Origin: Mariniphaga sp041687255
GTDB lineage: Bacteria > Bacteroidota > Bacteroidia > Bacteroidales > Prolixibacteraceae
Assembly: GCA_041687255.1 (NCBI GenBank)
Contig: JAWLCL010000013.1
Span: 62,001 to 126,000 of the forward strand
Length of the DNA: 64,000 nt
Direction: 5' to 3'
Made by a program: the position numbers and the translations under genes. This document shows, piece by piece, positions 26,880-34,821 of this stretch. The notes below the pieces were generated by a model. It made no database searches. It saw only the letters and a list, made by a program, of their open reading frames with translations, and was not told the origin of the DNA. Position 1 is the first letter of the stretch, and each line of letters opens with the position of its first letter.

Positions 26880-28202
26880 ATGAAAGCAGAGCGAAACATG
26901 AAAAGAAAACAGGTAATTATATTGTTTTTTGGGATGCTGTTTTTTGGTTCACTGCAGGCACAGGAGAAATTGACTCTTGATTTGGAGGCAGCCAAAAAGC
27001 ATGCACTTACCTACAACCGTACAATTATTGGCTCGGGGTATGCGGTGGACCAGTCGCAGGAACAGTTGTGGGCTGCCATTGCTGCCGGGTTGCCACAGGT
27101 GAATGCAAGTGCCGACTATTCAAATGCAATGGGTGCATCCATTTCAATTCAATTCGACGAAAATGCACCGGCAACAGAAATTCCTATTAAACCTTCCAGC
27201 AACTTTAACCTTCAGGTGGGGCAGCTAATCTTCAGCGGAAGCTATATTGTAGGTGTGCAAACAGCCAGGCTGGCGCAGAAACTTTCGGAAAAGAATGTTG
27301 AAAAAACCGAACAGGATGTTATAAGCCAGGTGGTGGAAGGTTATCATCTGGTTCTGATTTCCAGGGAATCGCTTGAGATATTAAGAACCAACATGAGTAA
27401 CCTTGAGGAGATATATAGTAAAACCGAACCGATGGTTAGGGTAGGAATGATGGAGCAGGTAGAGCTTGATCAGTTGTCGGTTCAGGTAAATTCGCTGGCT
27501 AATGCAGTGCGTTCGGCTGAAAGGCAACTTCAAATGGCGGAAAACCTGTTGCGTATCCAGTTGGGCGCCACCGCGGAAACTGAGCTGGAACTTACTGACA
27601 GCCTCACGGACTTAATTGGTGATGAAATGACAGCTGGGGCAGTTACAGCTTTCGAGCCGGAACAGAATGTTGATTTCCAACTGATGCAAATGCAGGAGGA
27701 ATTGAATGAAAAGCAGATTGATATGCAGAAGGCTGCTTATCTGCCAACAGTTTCAGGGTTCTATAATTACACCTATAAACTTTTGAAACCGGCGTTCGAT
27801 ACATCTCCTCCACATATTGTAGGGCTTCAGCTAAATATCCCTGTTTTCTCTAGCGGGGAGCGGAGGGCACGTGTAAGAGAGGCAAAGATAGAGCTGCAGG
27901 CTACACAGAATACCAAGGCCTTACTTGAAGAGCAACTCGATATTCAACATCGGCAGTTACTGTTTAACCTGAGAAATGCGATTGAGAATTATGAAACTCA
28001 GAAAAAGAATGTGCAGGTATCGCGTGATGTGTACCTGAGCCTGAGGCGAAAGTATGAACAGGGAATGATTTCCAGCCTTGAATTATCGACTGCCGACAGC
28101 AATTATCTGCAGGCAGAGTCGGAGTATCTTACCTCTATGCTGGAGGTGCTTCAGTCACAAAATGCTTTAAATGCCCTCACCGGAAAAATATTAAACAATT
28201 AA
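26880..28202 (+). CDS. TolC-family outer-membrane efflux protein
   Basis: This is a 440-residue protein with a signal peptide ending near GSLQAQ. A second ATG at 26898 (MKRKQVIILFFGM) gives a tidier signal peptide and may be the true start. The mature protein shows the duplicated TolC outer-membrane factor pattern of long helices (LDLEAAKKHALTYNR; AKIELQATQNTKALLEEQL; RRKYEQGMISSLELSTADSNYLQAE). It forms the trimeric exit channel of a tripartite pump. It is 25 nt after the TetR gene and 10 nt before the adaptor gene. Confidence 0.92.
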   Translation: MKAERNMKRKQVIILFFGMLFFGSLQAQEKLTLDLEAAKKHALTYNRTIIGSGYAVDQSQEQLWAAIAAGLPQVNASADYSNAMGASISIQFDENAPATEIPIKPSSNFNLQVGQLIFSGSYIVGVQTARLAQKLSEKNVEKTEQDVISQVVEGYHLVLISRESLEILRTNMSNLEEIYSKTEPMVRVGMMEQVELDQLSVQVNSLANAVRSAERQLQMAENLLRIQLGATAETELELTDSLTDLIGDEMTAGAVTAFEPEQNVDFQLMQMQEELNEKQIDMQKAAYLPTVSGFYNYTYKLLKPAFDTSPPHIVGLQLNIPVFSSGERRARVREAKIELQATQNTKALLEEQLDIQHRQLLFNLRNAIENYETQKKNVQVSRDVYLSLRRKYEQGMISSLELSTADSNYLQAESEYLTSMLEVLQSQNALNALTGKILNN

Positions 28203-28212
28203 TACCAGAAAC

Positions 28213-29268
28213 ATGAAAATGAAAATTTTAAATCTTTTGGGTGCGGCTTTTGCTGCGGCAGTGCTCGTCTCCTGTACAACAGGCTCCCGGGAAGATCAAT
28301 CAACCCTGGCCGAGGCGCAGAAGAAAGAAGTGGTGGAGGTAATGGAGCTTGTGCCCCAGACAGTTTCCCGCACAATTGAATATCCTGCCAATCTTGAGGC
28401 ATATGAGGAAGTTTATCTTGCACCTGCCTCCCCGGGGCGGATAGAAACAATACATGCTGAAGTGGGTGATAGGGTTTCCAAAGGTGCCCAACTGGTTGAA
28501 ATGGACCGTACACAGTTGCGTCAGGCACAAATACAGCTTAAAAATTTGGAGGCCGATTTCCGGCGCCTCGACACGTTGTCAAAATATGGAAGCATTCCGC
28601 AACAACAGTTCGATCAGCTGCAAACACAGCTGGAAGTGGCTAAATCGAATGTGGAATTCCTTCAGGATAATGTTAGCCTGCAGGCTCCCTTTAGCGGAAT
28701 TGTCACCGGCCGTTATTATGAGTCGGGAGAAATGTATTCCGGAGCACCTAATACTCAGGCTGGAAAAGCAGCTGTCCTTTCGCTGGCGCAAATCGACAGA
28801 CTGAAAGCAATGGTTGCTTTGTCGGAAAGTCATTTCCCCCAACTAAAGAAGGGAATGGAAACAGTTATTAATGTGGATGTTTACCCGAATCAGACTTTTA
28901 CAGGCATTGTCGACCGGATTCATCCCAAAATAGATCCCACCAACCGTACTTTTAATGCTGAAGTTTTGATTAAAAACAATGAAAACCTTTTGCGTCCGGG
29001 GATGTTTGCCCGCATCAGGTTAGATCTCGATCAGGAAGAAGCAATTCTTTTGCCTTCAATGGCTGTTTTAAAGCTGCAAGGGTCAAATGACCGTTACCTC
29101 TTCATTGAAGACAATGGCACAGCCCGGAGAGTTTCGGTAACCGTGGGCAAGCGATACGATGATATGGTGGAAGTTTTCTCCGAAGAGTTAAATCCCGGCG
29201 ACAGAGTGGTGGTTACCGGACAATCACGTCTGCTCGATGGAGTGCCAATTGAAGTGGTAAGCAAATAA
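28213..29268 (+). CDS. HlyD/AcrA-type RND periplasmic adaptor lipoprotein
   Basis: This is a 351-residue protein with a lipoprotein signal (AAVLVSC, lipidated Cys about residue 20). The lipoyl-like half-motifs flank a short helical hairpin: SPGRIETIHAEVGDRVSKGAQL near 73-95 and LQAPFSGIVTGRYYESGEMY near 155-175. Beta-barrel and membrane-proximal domains follow (RPGMFARIRLDL; VVTGQSRLLDG). It links the RND pump to the TolC channel. The very short gap to both neighbours shows an operon. Confidence 0.92.
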   Translation: MKMKILNLLGAAFAAAVLVSCTTGSREDQSTLAEAQKKEVVEVMELVPQTVSRTIEYPANLEAYEEVYLAPASPGRIETIHAEVGDRVSKGAQLVEMDRTQLRQAQIQLKNLEADFRRLDTLSKYGSIPQQQFDQLQTQLEVAKSNVEFLQDNVSLQAPFSGIVTGRYYESGEMYSGAPNTQAGKAAVLSLAQIDRLKAMVALSESHFPQLKKGMETVINVDVYPNQTFTGIVDRIHPKIDPTNRTFNAEVLIKNNENLLRPGMFARIRLDLDQEEAILLPSMAVLKLQGSNDRYLFIEDNGTARRVSVTVGKRYDDMVEVFSEELNPGDRVVVTGQSRLLDGVPIEVVSK

Positions 29269-29297
29269 ACCGCCATAATTTTAATATTGAAAGTGAT

Positions 29298-32200
29298 ATG
29301 AGTATATATAAAAGTGCAGTAAATAAACCTATTACTACAATAATGGTGTTTGTTGCCGTTGTGGTAATGGGTATATATTCACTGGTGCAGATTCCTGTAG
29401 ATCTTTATCCTGAAATGGACCCTCCGTTTGTTTCAATAATGACAACTTATCCGGGAGCAAATGCCAGTGACATTGAAACCAATGTAACACGTACCATTGA
29501 AGATGCCCTCAATTCAGTTGATAACCTTAAAGAAATAACCTCAACATCATCCGACAATCTTTCGGTAATAAATCTTGAATTTGAATGGGAAACAAATCTT
29601 GATGAGGCGACCAATGATATTCGTGATGTTATTGACCGGATTTACGATTTCTTACCTGAAGGTGCCGAACGTCCGCAAATCTTTAAGTTCAATACCAGTA
29701 TGATGCCGATAGTTTTCTATGCGGTAACAGCGGGAGAAAGCTATCCGGGACTGGAGAAAATTCTGGATGAAAAGATAATCAATCCGCTGAACCGTGTTGA
29801 AGGAATTGGCTCAATCGGATTAATGGGCGCTCCGCGGCGAGTGGTATATGTTGATGCCGACCCGCGACTTCTGGATGCCTATAACCTTACCGTGGAACAG
29901 ATTGGAAATGCAATTGCCGCAGAAAACATGAATCTTCCTTCAGGCAACATTAAAATGGGAAAGATTGATTATCAGTTACGGGTGCAGGGAGAATTCAGCA
30001 CCAGCGGGCGCATTGAAAATCTGGTAGTGGGCAATACAGCCGGGAAACCGGTTTATATCAGGGATGTAGCCGTTGTCAGGGACTCCATAAAGGATTTGTC
30101 GCTCGATGAAAAGATAAACGGGCAAACCGGCCTTCGTATGTTTGTCATGAAACAGTCAGGTGCCAATACAGTAAAGGTAGCCCGTGAAGTACGTGCAAGT
30201 ATTGATGAACTTCAGACAGAACTGCCGCCGGATATAAAGATCAACCTGATAATGGATACTTCTGAATTCATTAAAGGTTCGGTAAACAACCTGTCGCAAA
30301 CCCTGATGTATGCTCTTTTGTTCGTGGTTCTGGTAGTGCTTTTCTTTTTGGGAAGATGGAGGGCAACCTTCATCATTGTTCTTACAATTCCCATCTCATT
30401 AATTGTAGCTTTTCTTTACCTGTTTGTTACCGGAAGTTCCATAAATGTTATATCACTGACATCGCTGTCAATAGCTATTGGTATGGTTGTGGATGATGCT
30501 ATCGTTGTGCTTGAGAACATCACCCGGCACGTGGAACGGGGAGCCACTCCTAGGGAGGCAGCTATTTATGCCACCAATGAGGTATGGTTGGCTGTAGTTA
30601 TTACTACCCTTGTTGTTGTAGCTGTTTTCTTTCCTTTGACTTTAGTGGGAGGTATGACAGGTGTTATTTTTAATCAGCTGGGCTGGATTGTTACAATAAC
30701 TGTTGTAACGTCAACACTTGCAGCAATTTCACTTACACCGATGCTTGCTTCTAAGTTTCTAAGGTTACGCAAGCCAAAGAAAAAAGCATCTAAAGTTAGT
30801 TATGGAAATACGATTGGGAAAGGGCTGGATGCTTTGGATAATTTTTATGAAAGAACCTTAAGATGGTCGCTACGGCATAAGGCGTTTACCTTGCTTTTTG
30901 CGCTGGCTGTATTTGTGGGTTCGTTGTTCCTTTTGAAATTCATCCATACCGATTTTATGCCCGAATCGGATGAAAGCAGCATACAGGCTGAGATTGAGTT
31001 GCAAACCGGAACAAGGGTAGAGGAAACCATTAAAACCACCCGTTACCTTGAAGATGTAATAAGGGAAAAGTTTCCCGAAGTGCAGGTGATGGCAGCATCA
31101 TCAGGTTCAGACGATGAGGGAGGATTGTTCTCTTTGTTTACAACTACCGGCTCTAACATGATAAATTTCATGATGCGCCTTTCTGATGTTGAAGACAGGG
31201 AGCGTTCGGTATGGGATATTGCTGAAGAATTGCGCGAAGAAATAGCGGCATTGCCTGAAGTTATTAACTTTAGTGTTTCAACTTCAAATCAGGGAATGGG
31301 AGGAACAACCAATACAGTTGATGTGGAAATTTACGGTTACGACTTTAATCAGACCAATGTTTTGGCTGAAGAGGTTCGCAGAAGGCTGGAAACAATCCCC
31401 GGAGCCATCGATGTTCAGGTGAGTCGCAAAAAGGATAAACCCGAACTTCAATTTTCTCTTGATCGCGACAAGCTGGCACTGCACGGGCTTACAACTGCGC
31501 AAGTGTCAACAACCATCAGGAACAGGATTAGCGGAATGATTGCTTCGCAATATAAAGAAGAAGGTGAAGAGTACGATATCCGCATCCGTTTGAAGGAAGA
31601 ATTCAGGAATTCATTGACCGACTTGCAAGAGCTGAGCATTGTTACCCCGACCGGAGGACGTATTAAGGTTAAAGAATTGGGTGAGGTAAATGAATACTGG
31701 TCGCCACCAAACATCGAGCATAAACGCAGGGAACGTGTTGTAACAGTTTCTGCAAAACCCGACCGTATTGCACTGGGAGAGTTGGCATCCAGAATAGATG
31801 AGGAGCTGGAAGGACTGGATATACCGCAGGAAACATTGCTGAATGTAGGTGGAGCATATGAAGACCAGCAGGAGTCATTTATGGACCTTGGATTGCTGAT
31901 GGTAATAAGTTTAATCCTGGTATTTATTGTAATGGCCTCGCAATTTGAATCCTTTACAATGCCTTTTGTTATCATGTTCTCCATTCCGTTTGCCTTTACA
32001 GGAGTGCTTGTGGCGCTGTATATAACCGGAACTACCTTAAGTCTGGTTGCAGCGCTTGGTGCAGTGTTGTTGATTGGTATTGTAGTTAAAAATGGTATTG
32101 TGCTCATCGATTTTACAAACCTTATGCGCGATCGCGGGCTGGAGTTAAATGAAGCCATTGCTGTGTCGGGGAAATCACGTCTTCGCCCGGTGTTAATGAC

Positions 32201-32417
32201 CGCTGCAACTACCATTCTCGGAATGCTGCCGCTTGCATTAAGCACAGGCGAAGGTGCAGAACTGTGGCGTCCAATGGGAATAACCGTAATCGGAGGGTTG
32301 GTGTTTTCAACTCTGGTCACCATGGTGGTTGTTCCTGTTATGTATGGCTTGCTGGCTCATCATGGTGAGAGAAATAAGAAGCAAGAAGTAGAAAAACAAT
32401 TCCGTTTTATCGAGTAA
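29298..32417 (+). CDS. RND-family efflux permease (AcrB-like, HAE type)
   Basis: This is a 1039-residue inner-membrane protein with the duplicated 6+6 helix layout and two large periplasmic loops. The N-terminus reads SAVNKPITTIMVFVAVVV. Helix 4 carries SIAIGMVVDDAIVVLENI with the conserved aspartates of the proton relay, near 390-410. A second block VLLIGIVVKNGIVLIDF occurs near 930, and the end repeats GITVIGGLVFSTLVTMVVVPVMY. It exports hydrophobic compounds by proton antiport. The charged-residue pattern is of the drug-type rather than the CusA metal type, though substrates are unknown. A PII-like gene follows 10 nt downstream. Confidence 0.94.
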   Translation: MSIYKSAVNKPITTIMVFVAVVVMGIYSLVQIPVDLYPEMDPPFVSIMTTYPGANASDIETNVTRTIEDALNSVDNLKEITSTSSDNLSVINLEFEWETNLDEATNDIRDVIDRIYDFLPEGAERPQIFKFNTSMMPIVFYAVTAGESYPGLEKILDEKIINPLNRVEGIGSIGLMGAPRRVVYVDADPRLLDAYNLTVEQIGNAIAAENMNLPSGNIKMGKIDYQLRVQGEFSTSGRIENLVVGNTAGKPVYIRDVAVVRDSIKDLSLDEKINGQTGLRMFVMKQSGANTVKVAREVRASIDELQTELPPDIKINLIMDTSEFIKGSVNNLSQTLMYALLFVVLVVLFFLGRWRATFIIVLTIPISLIVAFLYLFVTGSSINVISLTSLSIAIGMVVDDAIVVLENITRHVERGATPREAAIYATNEVWLAVVITTLVVVAVFFPLTLVGGMTGVIFNQLGWIVTITVVTSTLAAISLTPMLASKFLRLRKPKKKASKVSYGNTIGKGLDALDNFYERTLRWSLRHKAFTLLFALAVFVGSLFLLKFIHTDFMPESDESSIQAEIELQTGTRVEETIKTTRYLEDVIREKFPEVQVMAASSGSDDEGGLFSLFTTTGSNMINFMMRLSDVEDRERSVWDIAEELREEIAALPEVINFSVSTSNQGMGGTTNTVDVEIYGYDFNQTNVLAEEVRRRLETIPGAIDVQVSRKKDKPELQFSLDRDKLALHGLTTAQVSTTIRNRISGMIASQYKEEGEEYDIRIRLKEEFRNSLTDLQELSIVTPTGGRIKVKELGEVNEYWSPPNIEHKRRERVVTVSAKPDRIALGELASRIDEELEGLDIPQETLLNVGGAYEDQQESFMDLGLLMVISLILVFIVMASQFESFTMPFVIMFSIPFAFTGVLVALYITGTTLSLVAALGAVLLIGIVVKNGIVLIDFTNLMRDRGLELNEAIAVSGKSRLRPVLMTAATTILGMLPLALSTGEGAELWRPMGITVIGGLVFSTLVTMVVVPVMYGLLAHHGERNKKQEVEKQFRFIE

Positions 32418-32427
32418 ACAGAGAAAG

Positions 32428-32721
32428 ATGAAAGCAGTAATGATAATATTCAATCAGGCAAATAGCGAACGTGTAGAATACATGTTCGATAAATTGGGAA
32501 TAAGAGGTTACACGTGGTTCAACGATGTCAAGGGCAGGGGAAGCAAAACGGGAGAGCCTCGAATGGGCACTCACACGTGGCCCGAAATGAACTCATCGGC
32601 TATTGCCATTATTCCTGATGAGGTTGTTGAGGGGTTGCTCAGCGCCATAAAAAAGCTGGACGAGATAAATGAAGAAGTTGGGGTAAGGGCTTTTGTCTGG
32701 AATGTCGAAAAGACCGTTTAG
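32428..32721 (+). CDS. PII-like (GlnB/CutA-fold) small protein linked to the RND pump
   Basis: This is a 97-residue protein with a ferredoxin-like beta-alpha-beta layout: MKAVMIIFNQANSERVEYMF, then a loop KGRGSKTGEPRMGTHTWPEM in place of the PII T-loop, then SAIAIIPDEVVEGLLSAIKKLDE and a final strand VRAFVWNVEKTV. It lacks the uridylylation Tyr of GlnB. Members of this PII-like family are encoded beside RND efflux genes and bicarbonate or metal transporters, and bind nucleotides or metals. Here it is the last gene of the pump operon (10 nt gap), so it may tune the pump. Ligand unknown. Confidence 0.72.
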   Translation: MKAVMIIFNQANSERVEYMFDKLGIRGYTWFNDVKGRGSKTGEPRMGTHTWPEMNSSAIAIIPDEVVEGLLSAIKKLDEINEEVGVRAFVWNVEKTV

Positions 32722-32735
32722 CCGGTTTTGATAAG

Positions 32736-32783
32736 TAATGGGAATGCAGAAAACAGCTGCTCAAAGGCTCTGCATTCCCGTTA
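32736..32783 (+). terminator. Hairpin after the efflux operon
   Basis: TAATGGGAATGCAGA (32736-32750) pairs with TCTGCATTCCCGTTA (32769-32783): a 15-bp stem with one G-U pair and an 18-nt loop. No strong T-run follows, so it may be a weak terminator or an mRNA-stabilising hairpin at the operon end. Confidence 0.5.
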
Positions 32784-32884
32784 TCCGGTTGTAAATAAGT
32801 AAAGAAATAGTTATGCATATTTTTCAACCTTAGGCTGTTAGTTAATGTTTGTTGGTGCAGGTCACAAAACAACGCTGTTTTGGT

Positions 32885-32892
32885 TATATTTG
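32885..32892 (+). promoter_or_regulatory. TAnnTTTG -7 box before parE
   Basis: TATATTTG lies 19 nt before the parE ATG at 32912 and fits the -7 consensus. The -33 region is poor. It would give a short leader. Confidence 0.45.
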
Positions 32893-32911
32893 TGCCAAAA
32901 TTCAGGGAAAA

Positions 32912-34747
32912 ATGACTCCGAATTACGATGAAGGAACAATAAAGACGCTCGATTGGCAGGAACATATTCGAAAGCGTCCGGGGATGTATATTGGAAAGTT
33001 GGGCGATGGAACTGCTGCCGACGACGGGATTTATGTGTTACTAAAAGAAGTAATGGATAACTCAGTCGATGAGTTCATGATGGGTAACGGAAAAAAGGTT
33101 ACCATTAAAATTGAAGAAGACAAGGTGGCTATTAGGGATTTTGGTCGCGGCATACCACTGGGAAAACTTGTGGATGTGGCAAGTAAAATGAATACCGGTG
33201 CCAAGTACGATTCCAAGGTTTTTAAAAAGTCGGTGGGGCTGAATGGTGTTGGGATAAAAGCTGTTAATGCTTTATCTTCCAAATTCACCATACGTTCAGT
33301 TCGCGAAGGTGTTGCCAAGGAGGTGGAATTCCAGCAGGGTATTAAAACTACAGAAAAAGATCTGCAAAACCTGGATGAACCCAACGGTACATTGGTTGTA
33401 TTCGAACCCGACAGGGATGTTTTCAGAAACTTTCGGTACATAAGCGATTATGTAGTGAATATGGTGAAGAATTATACCTTTCTGAATGCGGGGCTAACCA
33501 TCGAATATAACGGGCAACGGTTTTATTCCAGGAATGGCCTTCGCGATTTGCTGGAGGAAAATGTTGATGATGATCCTTTATATCCCATCATCCATCTGAA
33601 GGGTGAAGATATTGAAATTGCCATTACTCACGGTAACCGCTACGGCGAGGATTACTATTCGTTTGTAAACGGACAGCATACAACTCAGGGTGGTACCCAT
33701 TTGCAGGCTTTTCGTGAAGTGTATGTAAAAACCATCCGCGATTTCTATAAAAAAGATTTTGACCCCTCAGATATCAGGGCCTCAATTGTTGCAGCTGTAA
33801 GTATAAAGGTCGAAGAGCCTGTTTTTGAGTCGCAAACAAAAACTAAACTGGGTTCAAGAGACATAGGTCCTAATGGACCTTCGGTGCGGGCTCATGTGGG
33901 GAACTTCCTGCAGAAGGAACTGGATAATTACCTGCACAAACATCCTGATACTGCTGAAACGCTGCTTAGAAGAATTACCGAATCGGAACGTGAAAGGAAA
34001 GCCATATCAGGAATAAAAAAGTTAGCCAAACAAAGGGCAAAGAAAGTAAACCTGCACAATAAGAAGCTGCGCGATTGCCGTGTTCATTTTAACGATAATC
34101 ATGAAAAGGCTGATGAAACGTGCATATTTATAACCGAGGGCGATTCTGCAAGCGGCTCCATTACCAAATCGCGGGATGTGAACACCCAGGCGGTATTTAG
34201 TTTGAAAGGAAAGCCCCTGAATACTTTTGGGTTAACCAAAAAGGTGGTGTACGAAAATGAGGAGTTTAACCTGCTTCAGGCTGCCCTTAATATTGAAGAA
34301 AGCCTGGAAGATTTGCGTTACAGTAAAATCATAATAGCTACCGATGCCGATGTTGACGGTATGCATATCCGTTTGCTCCTGATTACTTTCTTCCTGCAAT
34401 TCTTTCCTGATCTGATTCGTAAAGGGCACCTGTATATTCTGCAGACACCATTGTTCAGGGTCAGGAATAAGCAGAAAACTTATTATTGCTATTCTGATGA
34501 GGAACGAAGGGATGCCATCAACAAACTGAAAGGTAAACCCGAAATCACCCGGTTTAAGGGACTGGGGGAAATCTCACCCGATGAATTCAAGAATTTTATT
34601 TCAGGCGACATCCGGCTCGACCCGGTAATCATGAAAAAGCATGAGTCAGTTTCACAGATGCTTGAATTCTATATGGGGAAAAATACACCCGAACGGCAGG
34701 ATTTTATTATCGACAATCTCTACGTGGAGAAAGATGAAGTTGCCTGA
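32912..34747 (+). CDS. parE: DNA topoisomerase IV subunit B (ParE; GyrB paralogue)
   Basis: From the ATG at 32912 the protein has 611 residues; the 21 upstream codons in frame are not family-like. The GHKL ATPase part shows RKRPGMYIG near 19-27, EVMDNSVDEF near 46, and VGLNGVGIKAVNALS near 107-121. The transducer and TOPRIM parts follow (FITEGDSASGSITKSRD near 404; IATDADVDGMHIRLLL near 480). The EGDSA and DADVDG acidic residues bind the Mg2+ used in cleavage. It lacks the extra GyrB insert, so ParE is favoured. parC follows after 74 nt, the normal pairing. Confidence 0.9.
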   Translation: MTPNYDEGTIKTLDWQEHIRKRPGMYIGKLGDGTAADDGIYVLLKEVMDNSVDEFMMGNGKKVTIKIEEDKVAIRDFGRGIPLGKLVDVASKMNTGAKYDSKVFKKSVGLNGVGIKAVNALSSKFTIRSVREGVAKEVEFQQGIKTTEKDLQNLDEPNGTLVVFEPDRDVFRNFRYISDYVVNMVKNYTFLNAGLTIEYNGQRFYSRNGLRDLLEENVDDDPLYPIIHLKGEDIEIAITHGNRYGEDYYSFVNGQHTTQGGTHLQAFREVYVKTIRDFYKKDFDPSDIRASIVAAVSIKVEEPVFESQTKTKLGSRDIGPNGPSVRAHVGNFLQKELDNYLHKHPDTAETLLRRITESERERKAISGIKKLAKQRAKKVNLHNKKLRDCRVHFNDNHEKADETCIFITEGDSASGSITKSRDVNTQAVFSLKGKPLNTFGLTKKVVYENEEFNLLQAALNIEESLEDLRYSKIIIATDADVDGMHIRLLLITFFLQFFPDLIRKGHLYILQTPLFRVRNKQKTYYCYSDEERRDAINKLKGKPEITRFKGLGEISPDEFKNFISGDIRLDPVIMKKHESVSQMLEFYMGKNTPERQDFIIDNLYVEKDEVA

Positions 34748-34821
34748 TTCCAGAGGTTGTTGGTGATGTAAGAATGGGGTTAAATTAACTATCCGATTGG
34801 ATTGAAGCGTAATTCAAAAAA

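Noticed and set aside
31448..32323. 291-codon frame opposite the RND permease
   Set aside because: Antisense to a well-conserved membrane protein, serine-rich and without family features.
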